A stretch of 64,000 nucleotides of DNA from Steromphala cineraria (GCA_916613615.1 OU744732.1:31940673-32004672); one strand, 5' to 3'. Shown: positions 1-11,479, counted from the first letter of the stretch. Notes: generated from the sequence alone by a model not told the origin. Numbers and translations: made by a program.

Positions 1-607
1 CTTTGTTCATGCAGCTTTTGGCCAAGTTCTCATAGTTTCTATACAGTTATCTTTGTTTATCAAGACCATAACGCTGTTTCCAATTGTTTGTGATCGTTTT
101 GGCGCCAGCAATTTGGAAATGGAAATGGCAATTCTATTTAAAGTATGGAAAATGAAGTCGACAATATTATCTACCACATTTGTCTAAAATCTTAAAAGCT
201 TTTATCATTGTAGCGTCTAGGTTTCCTGATTGTTTGTATATTTTCTCTACACGATAAGATAAAAGGATGATAATATAAAGAGGCACAAGCCAACATATGT
301 TGGAGGAAGATAATGAGAATGTTTGCTTTTCCATTCAAAGATTATTGACTTTAGGTGCTATTCTACTAAACTTATTTACTAAAATGTGCACAATTACTAA
401 TTGTAAAAGATCGGTTGCATATGTATATTAGATACATAGACTAACATTAAGAGGTTTTATTAAAAAATATCATTCTTTTAAGTTCAAGAGTTAAGCAAAA
501 GGGAAATACAAATCTAAACCTCTTTTCCAAAGATTATGTTAATATCAAAATATCAAACCACAACCAGATCTTTGCCATGATGTTTTTGAACTGATCAGGG
601 TTCAATT
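1..607. other. AT-rich non-coding stretch
   Basis: No open frame, splice-flanked exon or clear repeat was seen. The composition is plain AT-rich intergenic or intronic DNA up to the start of the minisatellite. Confidence 0.5.
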
Positions 608-1165
608 GTCATACGGTCTTTTTGTCATATGGTCTCATGTCATATGGTCTTTTTGTCATATGGTCTCATGTCATATGACCTCATGTCATATGGTCTCCTA
701 TCATAAGGTCTCATGTCATATGGCCTCATGTCATATGGTCTCATGTCATATGGTCTCATGTCATATGGCCTCATGTCATAAGGTCTTTTTGTCATATGGT
801 CTCCTGTCATATGGTCTCATGTCGTATGGTCTTTTTGTCATATGGTCTCCTGTCATAAGGTCTTTTTGTCATATGGTCTCATGTCATATGGTCTCATGTC
901 ATATGGTCTTTTTGTCATATTGTCTATTTGTGATACGGTTTAATGTCATATGGTCTATTTGTGATATGGTCTCATGTCACATGGTCTCATGTCATGTGGT
1001 CTTTTTGTGATAAGGTCTTTTTGTCATATGTTCTCATGTCATTTGGTCTCCTGTCATTCATATGGTATCATGTCATATGTGTTTTTGTCATATGGTCTCA
1101 TGTCATATTGTCTCATGTCATATGGTCTTTTGTCATATGGTCTCATGTCATATGGTCCTATTGTA
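608..1165 (+). repeat. 15/16-bp minisatellite with CATATG core
   Basis: Over thirty tandem units alternate between TCATATGGTCTCATG (15 bp) and TCATATGGTCTTTTTG (16 bp), with scattered substitutions such as CATACGG, CATAAGG and CATATTG. The apparent 134-aa, 95-aa and 81-aa open frames here come only from the multiple-of-three unit, as their repeated SYGL/HMVSC peptides show, so they are not called as genes. Nearly every unit keeps the self-complementary CATATG. The array decays at both edges. Confidence 0.95.
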
Positions 1166-1904
1166 ATGGCAAGACAGCATGTCATTTTAGTGATCTTCAA
1201 TATTTTAACTTACAACTGAAAGTAAATTGAGCACATGCAGCCCAATCCCATTGAGAAAAGTTCAAGTTACTAATATATCCAAAGTTTGATTTGAGTAGGA
1301 TAATTAAACCAAAATAATTATGCAAATTATCTTCACAAAACTGATTTGACGATATTATAGTTGAAATAGAAAAATATGTTTGTGAAAAGGATTGCAACAC
1401 ATACAACCACATGATAACATATTTATTCTTAAAATCAATGAAAAGGCCTTGAGAAAGCCATTCCTAAGCAAATGATATGTAGAGAAGAGAGGGAAGGCTT
1501 TCTTATAAAACTCATGGGAATTTGGCTGACAAGTCATAAATTCATAAAGATGGACAAACTGCACTTTTAAATCATTCATCTATCACCATTGACTTTTATA
1601 AAATGAGTTTCTTTCTTTTAATGTATTAATTAAATGAAGATTGCTGAATGCACATAAGTCAAAAGTTTGAAGTTTGACGTCAAACTTGGAAATATTACCC
1701 TGTTACATAATGTGTCATCAGTTGATAAAAACTTGTTACCAACAGAACTGCATGTCCACTTTGGTCTAGTATCTTTGATGCCAAAATGGATTTCAACACT
1801 CTGTCAGTCATAAAAATAAAGAACAAGTTTAGGAAAGAACATGGATGGTATTTGACAAAGGTCACCTTTATAAACTATGGGCATTGATGCTGAACTCCAT
1901 CTGA
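1166..1904. other. AT-rich non-coding stretch
   Basis: Only short chance frames are present and no recognisable exon or repeat was found. The last part (about 1,720-1,900) leads into the tandem array that follows and may be a degenerate edge of it. Confidence 0.4.
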
Positions 1905-2877
1905 AGAGTAGTACATATGGCCCCAGAATGGTTTTCAACTGTCTGACAACCACATCTTTTTATATGGATATGGGAGATGGAAATTTTGGCTTGAAATATT
2001 AAGATCTAAGGTATATGACTTTGACATCACCTTTTCGGTTAAAAACCATTGTTGCTTTACTCTGTAGAGTAACAGGAGCAATGTGTAGAAGTACATAGGC
2101 GCCATAATGGTTCTCAACTGTCTGACAGTCATATGTTTTTATATGAAAATGGGAGATGGAAATTTGGGCTTGAAAGATTAAGACATGGTTATTAGCCATG
2201 TCCATTGTTGCTTTGATCTGTTGAGTACAAGGGAAAATGAATAGAAGTACACAGGCGCCAAAATAGTTCACTACTGAAGAGTAAAAGGAGCAATGCGTAG
2301 AAGTACATAGGCACCAGAATGGGTTTCAACTGTCTGACAATCACATGTTTTTAAATGGAAATGTGAGAATGAAATTTTAGCTGGAAATATTAAGACCAAA
2401 GGTATTATTGACATCACCTATCCAGTTATAAGCCATGTCCATTGTTGCTTGACTCTGTAGAGTAAAAGGAGCAATGCAAAAAGTATATAGGCGCCAGAAT
2501 AGTTCCCAACTGTCTGACAATCACATGTTTTTATATGGAAATGTGAGATGGAAATTTTAGCTGGAAACATTAAGACTAAGGGTATTATTGATATCACCTA
2601 TCCAGTTAAGAGCCATGCCCATCGTTGCTTTACTCTGCTCTACTCTGTAGAGTAAAAGGAGCAATGCGTAGAAGTACAAAGGCACCAGAATGGGTTTCAA
2701 CTGTCTGACAGTCACATGTTTTTATATGGAAATGTGAGGGGAAATTTCAGCTGGAAATATTAAGACCAAGGGTATTCGTTGCTTTATTCTGCTCTACTCT
2801 GTGTAGTAAAAGGAGCAATGCGTAGAAGTACAAAGGCGCCAAAATGGGTTTCAACTGTCTGACAGTCACATGTCACA
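1905..2877 (+). repeat. Tandem repeat of about 182 bp, each unit with a hairpin
   Basis: Units start with AAGTACATAGGCGCCA or a close variant near 1,908, 2,090, 2,250, 2,300, 2,481, 2,669 and 2,826. The unit at 2,250 is cut to about 55 bp and the last is partial. Shared blocks are TCAACTGTCTGACA, a CACATGTTTTTATATGGAAATG-like block and TTGCTTTACTCTGTAGAGTA followed by AGGAGCAATG. The last block folds on itself: GCTTTACTCT pairs with AGAGTAAAAGG, and CATTG with CAATG. Spacing and hairpin suggest the core of a non-autonomous element rather than a centromeric satellite. Confidence 0.85.
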
Positions 2878-3582
2878 GACAGATAAGAAGCAAGCCAGGA
2901 GGATTAATTGAGAAGCGATCCCGGAAAGATCCAGGAAATCACCTGTCAGGACCAGGAATGGAGAAGCTGACAGGTTTTACTATAGATACTACTGACATTA
3001 CAACTCTCACTATATCCTTGATTGCCTTGGATAATTGTAATGATCAGTTGTACGAACAGAAGTATTAAACTGAAATATGGAACTGATACTGTCTTGAAGG
3101 TATAGAAGCAATCGTAATCCATTATTTAAAATTAGATTTTAAATTTCCTTTGAAGAAATCTTCATTTCACTCTAGTTATTTTGGATTTTTAATACAAGAA
3201 CACAAAATGCAAGACGTATCAGCTCCTATGATCCTGCAATCCTGCTTTTGTAGAATAAATGATTGAAATAAGGTTCAGATGAAGAAAAAGATCTGTTTGG
3301 TACATGTAGAAAAACATGCAAAATAAAACATTTTTCTGCCAAAATATTTTAAAAGTTGATTAACAATTATTAAAAAGTTAATTTTTGCATGGTTACAAAA
3401 ACTTATGAGGAATATATCATACACAATTTTTTTTTCTCTAGACATGGCTCCAGTATCATTTGCAGATGGAGTTCAGCATCAATGTCAATGGTTTATATCT
3501 GAATGGGTGATCTTTTATCCATTGTCTTATTCCTCATTATTGCCATTCAATTAATTAAAAGTAACTGAATCAATGTGTTAAA
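2878..3582. other. Unassigned AT-rich stretch
   Basis: A 74-codon open frame starts in the last repeat unit and ends near 3,068. Its composition gives no sign of a real gene. Nothing else was recognised. Confidence 0.4.
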
Positions 3583-3625
3583 TATCATTTGTGTGAAACA
3601 GTTTATCCATGTCGTTGCCAGCTTT
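3583..3625 (+). repeat. 43-bp perfect direct repeat, copy 1
   Basis: Begins TATCATTTGTGTGAAACAG and ends GTTGCCAGCTTT. All 43 bases recur at 3,908-3,950 with period 325, while the flanks differ. Confidence 0.85.
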
Positions 3626-3907
3626 GATTTAAACAGTATTTTATTTCCATAAAACATATACAAAATACACAACATTCAGAATATATATACAATAGGGAAA
3701 AAGGATAAGCAAACAGGCAGCAAATGCCTATATAAATGCTTCTCCTGAAAAACATAAACGATTCAGATATCAAATTTACATTGGTGGAAATACAAATTTG
3801 CAATTATTCATAAAAACTCAAATTAATATTCAGCTTTGTCTACATTTGCATTTGGTACAGAAATAAGGAGAGAAATTTAAAATCGATTGGTATCATTTAT
3901 GAAATTG

Positions 3908-3950
3908 TATCATTTGTGTGAAACAGTTTATCCATGTCGTTGCCAGCTTT
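3908..3950 (+). repeat. 43-bp perfect direct repeat, copy 2
   Basis: Exact copy of 3,583-3,625. Sequence on both sides is unrelated, so this is a local duplication or two ends of a small inserted segment of about 280 bp. Confidence 0.85.
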
Positions 3951-4853
3951 CAATGCTCGACTACCGTAATACTGATATGTGGAGTTCAGCAACTTTGAGA
4001 ACATCTTGCAACTGGATTGATGACTTATCCCATTATTGCAATCACTATCACATTTTTTTACTTGAAGTATCTACGTGTCAAATGGCATGTTAAGATATTT
4101 TTAATCAATTATTTTGTGCCTAAAAGTGTTCTTAAATTGAAATTCAGAATACTTGAAACAATTGATTATAGATTGTAAAATCCATTTTTTATATTTTGGC
4201 TATCTCCTATTACTACTTAAAGCAGTGTTAAATATACTTAAATATAGCCCGTCCGCTAGTCCTTGAACTGGCTAATTTTTGCCAGGACTGGTTACTTTTT
4301 GGTCAGGACTGGTAACTTATCAAATGTTTTCTTTACTTTCCCTGAGGAATTGACCAATTAATTTTCAGGACAGGCTAGGTTTCCAATCTATTTCATACAC
4401 TGCTTAAAGTGTAATAACATTGTATATCTATTAAACAGCAATATCTTTAAAGGTAAAGATGCATGTAACAGGCCAAACACACTAGCAACTTCACTTAATT
4501 AGAGGCACTTAAAGCAGAGGATCAAATTAAACGCTAGCTCACAGCTAGATACAGAGTTTGTTGATGATTTCACACTCACTAATTACAGAAGCCTTGCACT
4601 TAAACTACTGCACTGCAGGAATAAGCCCAGGGTGTTGAACACCTGACGAGGTGACACCTGCTTGTAAATAAACACCTTGTTAACCACTTGCTATCATGTC
4701 CAGAGTAATGGGCCTCGTAAACACTGACTCTGACTTGCCAATTATTCTGTTAGAATGAGGCATCATGGGATATCCGGAGATTAGTTGAATGGTGCTAGCT
4801 ACCTAGGGCTACTGTCGGTCTCAGATAGTGTCAGAACCATTATCTCAGTGTGT
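3951..4853. other. Unassigned stretch with short GGACTGGTNAC motif repeats
   Basis: Around 4,260-4,370 the words CAGGACTGGTTACTTTTTGG and CAGGACTGGTAACTT recur close together. Otherwise the DNA is AT-rich and non-coding as far as can be seen. Confidence 0.4.
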
Positions 4854-4920
4854 GATTCCCCTTGATAAATTGGTAGTAACAGACTTTTACTTGAGTCTTG
4901 TAAACAAGACTGATGATGAT
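4854..4920 (+). repeat. Diverged direct repeat flanking a hAT-like MITE, copy 1
   Basis: GATTCCCCTTGATAAA, TTTTTACTT-type and GTCTTGTAAA blocks, ending in (GAT)n. The same order returns at 5,507-5,576 with several changes. Confidence 0.7.
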
Positions 4921-4964
4921 TGTTATGATAATGAATTTGTCGAGGAAAGATAGGAGATGTTTAC

Positions 4965-5452
4965 TAGGGGTGTACCTATAGATCAAACTATTGACTTATT
5001 GCGATAGTTTGCTGTGCCGATAGTACTTTATCGATAGTCATATTTGAAACCATCAATATATATAGTATCGATAGCACATCTAACTTATGGTAGTACCAAC
5101 ATTTTAATCAATTTAGTTGTTAAGTTCACTTTAAATTATCACAAAAACACATCTTTTCACATTTGGAAAATAATGGAACACATTAATCAGATCGCTGAGA
5201 GATTAAAGAAGCAACCAGAAGATACAATAGATAACCTCCTTTTTGCCAATTTAATATTACAAGTTCCACAGGTGCAACCAAGTTTAAAATCATCACAGAC
5301 AAAGCAGCAAAATCGGCCTTTCCTTTATTCATAACCTATCACAATAGCTATTGCAATACTAACCCGCAATAGACTATCACGGTGGAAATAGTTATACTCA
5401 TAATAGACTATCGTTATCCCAATAGTCCCTTGGAGGTCAATAGCCACCCCTA
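4965..5452. mobile_element. hAT-like non-autonomous element (488 bp)
   Basis: The ends are TAGGGGTG and CACCCCTA, of the kind found in hAT elements, and the subterminal regions are rich in ATAGACTATCG-type words in both orientations. The flanking octamers ATGTTTAC and TTGGTTAG agree at five of eight positions, compatible with an old 8-bp target duplication. A 96-codon open frame inside (5,044-5,334) matches no transposase I recognise. Family assignment rests on ends and motif style only. Confidence 0.5.
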
Positions 5453-5506
5453 TTGGTTAGCTGCTGGCATGGTTATAGCTGTCAGCTGCCCGAATCTGTG
5501 GAAATA

Positions 5507-5576
5507 GATTCCCCTTGATAAACTTGTAGTTATAGGTTTTTACTTAAGTCTTGTAAAAATGACTGATGATGATGAT
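5507..5576 (+). repeat. Diverged direct repeat flanking a hAT-like MITE, copy 2
   Basis: Second copy of the block at 4,854-4,920. The two lie about 650 bp apart with the hAT-like element between them. Confidence 0.7.
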
Positions 5577-5865
5577 GACTACAATGATATTTATGATGAT
5601 GACGATGAAATAGTAGAAGCAAGATAGGGGAGTCGGTAAGCTGCTGGTGCAGTCAGTGCTGGTGTTGTTGCCTGACTCTGAGGGCATTGGTTTAAAGTCC
5701 ATAAGAGATTTAACCTTAAATAAGTACAAAAAGTTTACTATTGCAGATAGTGTGATCACAAATATAGCAATGATTTATACATAACTGCATCTTGTTAAGT
5801 ACCTCCCATATCCTCATTCGAAAACCATCTTCAAATCAAAACATACTGAAGGGTCAACTTTATTA

Positions 5866-6925
5866 TGCCCCCGCTACAACGTAGTCGGGGGTATATAGCA
5901 CTCCGCGTGTCCGTGCGTGCGTACATCCGTGAGTGCGTCCGTCAGAAATCGTTTCCGGAGCATTACTCTAAAACTATACCACTTACAAACTTCAAATTTG
6001 GTATGGCAGTAGCCTATATGATGCTGTTGTGCCTTTTAGGGGTTTCATCTCAATGGTTCAAATAATTTTAGAAATTTTGACCTAAAACCGTCTGATTTCT
6101 GGACTTTGTCTCGTTTCCGGAGCATAATTAAAAAACTATATACCACTTGGAAACTTCAAATTTGGTATGGCAGTAGCCTATATGCCTATATAATGCTGTT
6201 GTGCCTTTTAGGGGTTTCATCTCAATGGTTCAAATAATTTTTGAAATTTTGACCAAAAAACGTCCGATTTTTGGACTTTGTCTCGTTTCCGGAGCATAAT
6301 TAAAAAACTATACCACTTGGAAACTTCAAATTTGGTATGACAGTAGCCTATATGATGCTGTTATGCCTTTTAGGGGTTTCACTTCCAACGTTCAAATAAT
6401 TTTTGAAATTTTGAACCAAAACAGTCCGAAAACAGTAGGTTGAGGATCAAGCTTGTAAATATTTCCTAATGACAAACACATACCGATTCACATTGTAAAT
6501 GTGACTGTTTTGCCTTCAAGTTATCTTTTGGGAAGTAATCAAAAGAAAGGGATTGGGACCTATTGTGATACACATATGGACACTGCATGAACATAGAACT
6601 TGACTGATATTGTTACCACTGCAAAGAATACATATATTGGAATGTTGATACCACTGCAAAGAATACATATATTGGAATATAAATTGACCTACATGGAACT
6701 GAATGGAAGGTGAGAGTTTGTTGAAAAACATTTATTTTCATAGTTATACCAGTTCACACCTATTCAGACAAATTAAATTTTAATGTTATTTTCTATATCA
6801 TGTGATGGAAAAGTACGGTAACAATCCTAGGACTTATCAGAACATATGACTTTTCACTATTTTTGTCAAAGAAAGGCGGTCAAACTACAGGCGGGGGTAT
6901 GTGAGCTGCGCTCACTTTTGCCTTG
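5866..6925. mobile_element. Pearl/Helentron-like element with GCCCCCGC hairpin
   Basis: It opens with a hairpin, CCCCCGCTAC then AAC then GTAGTCGGGGG. A GC-rich run of CGTGTCCGTGCGTGCG-type words follows (5,900-5,945). Three tandem units then begin near 5,949, 6,111 and 6,288, sharing TCGTTTCCGGAGCAT and CTTCAAATTTGGTATG. The far end has GGCGGGGGTAT and a perfect small hairpin, GTGAGC-TGC-GCTCAC, at 6,901-6,915, followed by TTTT. Hairpin, microsatellite and tandem core is the arrangement described for molluscan pearl elements and Helentron-related elements. No protein is encoded. Confidence 0.6.
5949..6430 (+). repeat. Tandem core of pearl-like element, 3 units
   Basis: Three units of roughly 150-175 bp, each with TCGTTTCCGGAGCAT, CCACTTGGAAACTTCAAATT-type text, GCCTTTTAGGGGTTTCA and AATTTTTGAAATTTTGA. 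The middle unit has a small internal duplication of the word CCTATAT. Confidence 0.85.
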
Positions 6926-7110
6926 TTTCTCCAACTTGACAACTCAAATAATTTTGATTTCCGGGCTGGGTTCACTTGTATGATATTTGTCTCTGGATCT
7001 CAAAAATTATTATTATGAAGTATGACAAAATAGATGACAATGTCAATACCGAAGTTTGAAAAAAATATTTACCATTATTCAATATGTTTGCTTATTGTTC
7101 AAGCAAAAAT

Positions 7111-7399
7111 ATTTCCTCTAATAAGCACCCAGACGCTTATTTTTTCAGCACTACTTTACCCCCCGGTGCTTATTAGAGGCCTGACTCTAAATGGAGCCCC
7201 GATGTATATTTCTTTCATAAAACATAGGTTTTTGTTTAAATCTGTCTTTTTCAAATAAATATCTGTAAAATATGTTTCCTCAGGGACATTAATTCAATGG
7301 TTAGGACCAGGCCGTTATTTAGGAACCCGGCGCTTAAAAGAGGCCCTGCGTTCTTTTCTCTACTACCAACGACCCCCACTGGCGCTTATTAGAGGAAAT
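7111..7399. mobile_element. MITE with GCGCTTATTAGAGG ends
   Basis: The left end ATTTCCTCTAATAAGC is the reverse complement of the right end GCTTATTAGAGGAAAT. The same word recurs inside as GGTGCTTATTAGAGGC (about 7,161) and GGCGCTTAAAAGAGGC (about 7,328). No open frame of note. A diverged relative lies near 36,450-36,850. Confidence 0.65.
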
Positions 7400-8330
7400 A
7401 CGATATTTGAAGTTTGCATCTGTTTCTAGCAATGTGATTGGCTACCTCATATGGAGGTGAAGGCCATATGACATCAGTACACCTTTGCTTGAAATTCCAA
7501 AAGATTTAATTAAATGAATATCTATATAGCGTGCATATCCTCAAGCAAAGTTGAGAATCAAAAGGAAAGATGAAAAAAGACTTAATTTTTTGTACTTTAT
7601 AATATCAAAATTATTTTTCAGAAAATAACAGTGCTCAATTTTGAAGCAAGCAAGAATAAAACCAGAGAAGATTAATTGCATTTTGAAATTCAATGCAAAG
7701 AAATAATTCCTACCACATATGAGTATAAATCTCTATGGCACACATTTGAGGTCGATCAATGAATGACACACATTCCATGGTTTGCAAGCTTATCAAGTCA
7801 AACAATGAACAATTTGTATTGCATTCGCTGTGATAAATAGTCTGAAAGATAACACGAGACTGACAATGAAATCATTTAATCCATTGTTTACATATCACAG
7901 GCATAATTTCAGAATGTATGTTATCGGATTGAGCAGCGTGTGTTCCATTGTAGTAAAGCGTTTAGCATATCATCTATTGAAATACAACAATGAAAGATCA
8001 ATAACTTTCTATTGACATTTTGTTTGATTAGGAATTTAACTATTAGTGTTCTAGTTTTTCGACCCAGAGTTTTTGTTTAATAGCAAACAAGATATATCCA
8101 TTTCAGTTGTAAAGGCTTAACACGTTTATGTCATTTCATAGTCTGTTGGTCCATCAAGGTTGTTAAGTAGTAAACAACATAGATATATTGATATCTTCTT
8201 TGATAAATTGATGTGTTTGGACTAATTATAAGATAAGATTTGTCCTGATTTCAAAAGTTTTGACATAAGTCATTGATGGAAAATTTATTTTATTTTTTAA
8301 GTCTTAACCTTGTTATGTATTTGATAATGT
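7400..8330. other. Unassigned AT-rich stretch
   Basis: No exon, repeat end or long frame is supportable in this part. Confidence 0.4.
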
Positions 8331-8632
8331 GCACAGTGGTGTAGTGGTTAGCATGCTTGCCTCTCACGCCAGAGAGACACCAAAAATTTGTGACTTGGGT
8401 CTCATTCTGTGTTGTGTCCCTTGGCAAGACTCTTAATCCACATTGCACTCAGTTCACCCAGCTGTACAAATGGGTACCTGAACAAGGGGGAAGGATGGAC
8501 CTATACGGTCGCGCGGAGCGCTTGTTAATCGGCGGCACCGAAAATACTATCCCTCCAGGGTAATAATACTCATGGCGCTTTGAGCATGCTTTGTCATGGA
8601 TATATGCGCGGTATAAGAAAGCTATTATAATG
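8331..8632 (+). mobile_element. tRNA-derived SINE
   Basis: The head GTGGTGTAGTGGTTAGCATG resembles an RNA polymerase III A box in a tRNA-like context, and the region near 8,395 is a degraded B box. The central block holds TGTGTCCCTTGGCAAGACTC, CAGTTCACCCAGCTGTACAA and ATGGGTACCTG, which look like the conserved core of widespread invertebrate SINEs. The tail is GGCGCTTTGAGCATGC followed by GCGCGGTATAAGAAAGCTAT. The 68-codon open frame across it is incidental. No intact tRNA fold. Confidence 0.75.
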
Positions 8633-8820
8633 CATGTTATGGTTGTAGGCTCTATATATTAAATGATCAATGAGAAACAAAGGATCTATCAGTGAAAGAA
8701 ATAGGTGAAAGTGACATATTGGAACAAGTTTTTGTTCTTATGTGTCATGTAAGCTCATTTGTTTAGGCCATCTCATTTGTGATATTGCATAATATTTGCC
8801 TTGCAAAACTGAACCATGGT

Positions 8821-9046
8821 TTAAAGGGACAGTTCAATCAAGGTATATTTTGTTGAAACAAAATTTGCTTGTGTGCTCTTCTTTATAAAGTTAACAAAAA
8901 TGAATCAACAAAAAATCCCCCCAGTGACAAATTTTAAACTTGGTTGTGTTATAATCATGTTCTATAATTGCATTATATGCATGAACTGAAATGTTCCCTT
9001 GAATTTCGTTTCCACAACAGATATGTCGATAGGACTATGCCTTTAA
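8821..9046. mobile_element. MITE-B copy 1 (TTAA-flanked, about 225 bp)
   Basis: Left end TTAAAGGGACAGTTCAATCA. Right end GATAGGACTATGCCTTTAA, a diverged reverse complement of it. The interior has the family word TTGAATTTCGTTTCCAC. TTAA borders both sides, as in piggyBac-type insertions, although TTAA is itself palindromic. The better-preserved copy is at 17,223-17,428. Confidence 0.65.
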
Positions 9047-9539
9047 TGCTTATACAGCCTTTGCTATACACAGCATCACAACATAGATCACAAACCTACT
9101 TTCATTGTGCTGTACAAGAGCCCCTTCAATTGTGATAGTGTACCTTATGCCCTGGGGGCCCATTAACTTGCTCACGGTGTATTATTGATAATCTTCTGTT
9201 ACTCCTATGGAACTCTGTTCTCTAGAAGATGTGTTCCCTAGAAGATGATCGATTCTGTATACTTGTTTACTTGGTTTACATATTGAAATTTAAGAACTTG
9301 TGACACTCTAGTTTCTTCAGGCGTTCTACAAGCTATCATATTGTCATAGAATCTGTTGAGAAGTATTTGAAAGATCAAGTTTATCCGTCTTGTATTTCTT
9401 GTTTCTACAAATAGTTGACATTTGAAAGGCTATCAATCACTGCTGAAGCTCTAAAAATCATACCAAGTTTGGATTTTGATGAGTCATTTACAAAACTTTA
9501 TGCAAAACATTTACCAGAACTATAGAAAACCTAGAAACA
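9047..9539. other. Unassigned AT-rich stretch
   Basis: No gene or repeat recognised. CTCTAGAAGATG and CCCTAGAAGATG stand next to each other near 9,221-9,247 as a minor local duplication. Confidence 0.4.
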
Positions 9540-10062
9540 TGTGAAACCAAATTGAAAAAAAGGATGGGTTAGGAATGGTGGATGGGTGGATGGAGGGAAA
9601 GAGGGAGGGAGAGAGAGAGAGAGGGAGGGAGAGATAGATGGAAGGTGTGAGGAAAGGATGGATGGATGGATGATAAAGGGAGGGAGAGATAGATGGAAGG
9701 TGTGAGGAATGGATTGATGGATCAGATGAAGGGAGGGAGAGAGAAAGAGAGGGAGGGAGGGTTTAATGGAAGGAGTGAAGGTGTGAGGGATGGATGGATG
9801 AATGATGAAGGGAGGGAGAGAGGGAGGGTGGGAAGGTGGGTTGGAAGGATGGAGAGGGAGAGGAGAAGGATGGATGGATGATAGATGGATGAATGGAGGG
9901 AGAGAGGTAGGGAGGATGGATGGATGGATGGATGGATGGATGGATGGATGATAGATGGATGAATGGAGAAAGTGAGGGAAGGAGACAGAGGAAGAGGGAG
10001 GAAGGGAGAGATGGAGGGATTGATGGATGGACGAATGGATGGATGGATGGACTACTTTGATG
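9540..10062 (+). repeat. Purine-rich microsatellite (GGAT/GGGA/GAGA)n
   Basis: About 520 bp almost entirely of purine-rich GGATGGATGGAT and GGGAGGGAGAGAG blocks, partly arranged in larger repeats carrying GATAGATGGAAGGTGTGAGG. The 187-aa minus-strand frame reads as repeated HPSIHPS and is an artefact of this composition. Confidence 0.95.
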
Positions 10063-11416
10063 AATGACCTAAAGATACATGTTGCAAGATGCAAGGTGCA
10101 AGTGTTTGTTCATGAATGGAATGATTGACAGAAGACAGATAATGATATGAATGAAATAATAAAAGAGACAGAAATATAGTTTAATTAAATGAGAAATCAA
10201 GAAACAAAAATGTGTCAAATATAAGCATAAACCAAATTTCTTCCAAGGCTTTTGGAACTACTCGAGTGTTCGAAGTTTTGATGCTAGAAAATTCCATCTC
10301 CACAGCCTTGATGCAGCTCCACTTTCCTGACGTACTTACAAGCCCAGACAGCATCAAAAAGAGCTGTCTCTTTAAAGTCACATGATCTGCAATTTAATCA
10401 CTTTGGTAGGGAAATATGATGTCAAGGCAGCATGTTATAAATGTTATCATACCTAGGAGGATCGATATCGTCATATGTTGTTGAGGAGCCCCATGTGATA
10501 TTTAATGGTGGTCGGGGGCACTGCTTCATGTTATTGATTTATAGTATCAATGGCTTTAGACCAGCATTCCAGCGCTTCTATGCCTCCACCAGACTGTCTG
10601 TAGTATGCAGGACATACGCATTAAATTCCATCGGACACTCATCTCCGTAGCAGAGGAATCTATGTGATCACACATTCTGCATGGGACAGTGACATTTTAA
10701 AGTTGAAATTCAGGGAAATGTTTTTCTCCGAAAACTTCATTGATTTTTGGTTTCTTGTTTAAAGGCTGGGATCTTTCATCTCTTTGGAAATTACTTTCTC
10801 CCTGTTTTTACCTTTGTGGATAAAAAAAGTGGATTGCATTGTGAGGATATTTGATAGTGCATTCACGCAGGTATTGAGTGATGTACGGATTCTCCATTAC
10901 GGGCTATACACAGCAGTGGAAGTGAAATAGTGAATTTTGAACTTGGATTTGTATACATTGAACCTGTTTTGCTTTGAGTGAAATCACAACTTTTTATTTC
11001 CGTTCAGATATTTTTCTTGCAATATGATTTTGGAATTATTTCAAATTGATCTTATATTTCATGCAAACTGATTAATTATTTCCTGCAATCTGAGTGGATT
11101 CCCTGCAACTTTTGTTGTGAGTGTTGATTTCTTGTAAAGCGAATTGGATATATTGCAAACTGATTAAGGATTTCATTTTCCTACAAACCTGTTGTGGATA
11201 TTCTACACACCTGAATCAGATTTCTTGCAAAGTGTTCATCAATTAATATTGTGCAAGCCAAAAGTGGATTTCTCAAAAACCTCCAGTGAAATGTATTTCA
11301 AGAACGAAACAGTTTAGTTTCAAGACCATATTCTGGATATTCAAAAGCTAATTTGGATTTCTATCTCAAGAATTAATCCAGTTTGGTCTCCAGTCATCAT
11401 TTTGCTTCTAGCAGTG
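10063..11416. other. Non-coding stretch, possible 5' leader of the exon at 11,417
   Basis: From about 11,010 to 11,380 a degenerate word close to TTTCTTGCAAANTGNTTGGAT recurs every 30-60 bases. No stop-free reading was found across it. If the ATG at 11,417 is used, the frame upstream closes with TAG at 11,315. The block at 10,440-10,650 is less AT-rich than its surroundings and carries a 69-codon frame, but no evidence makes it a gene. Confidence 0.3.
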
Positions 11417-11453
11417 ATGTATGACAAGCAACTAGCTTCCACACCCATAGAAG
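11417..11453 (+). CDS. Possible first coding exon of an unrecognised gene
   Basis: The ATG at 11,417 starts a short frame (MYDKQLASTPIE) ending in GAA-G at 11,453, directly before GTGAGT, a consensus 5' splice site (AAG|GTGAGT). The exon would leave one base of a split codon. The terminal exon at 53,011 begins with the two bases needed, so the two could join and give a Glu at the junction. That agreement has a one-in-three chance of being accidental and the start context (GCAGTGATGT) is weak. The 118-bp minisatellite begins about 30 bp downstream. Real transcript support would settle this; alternatives are a chance donor or an alternative first exon. Confidence 0.3.
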
Positions 11454-11479
11454 GTGAGTCTTGTCTTGTAGTTGTCTTA

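Noticed and set aside
608..1165. CRISPR-like regular repeats
   Set aside because: Units are head-to-tail with no spacers and the DNA is eukaryotic. The same applies to the 118-, 156-, 167- and 182-bp arrays.
606..1230. Three overlapping frames of 81-134 aa
   Set aside because: They follow the 15-bp unit of a minisatellite; peptides repeat with the unit and change frame at 16-bp units.
9531..10094. 187-aa minus-strand frame
   Set aside because: It translates a purine-rich microsatellite into repeated HPSIHPS. There is no start context, domain or normal composition.
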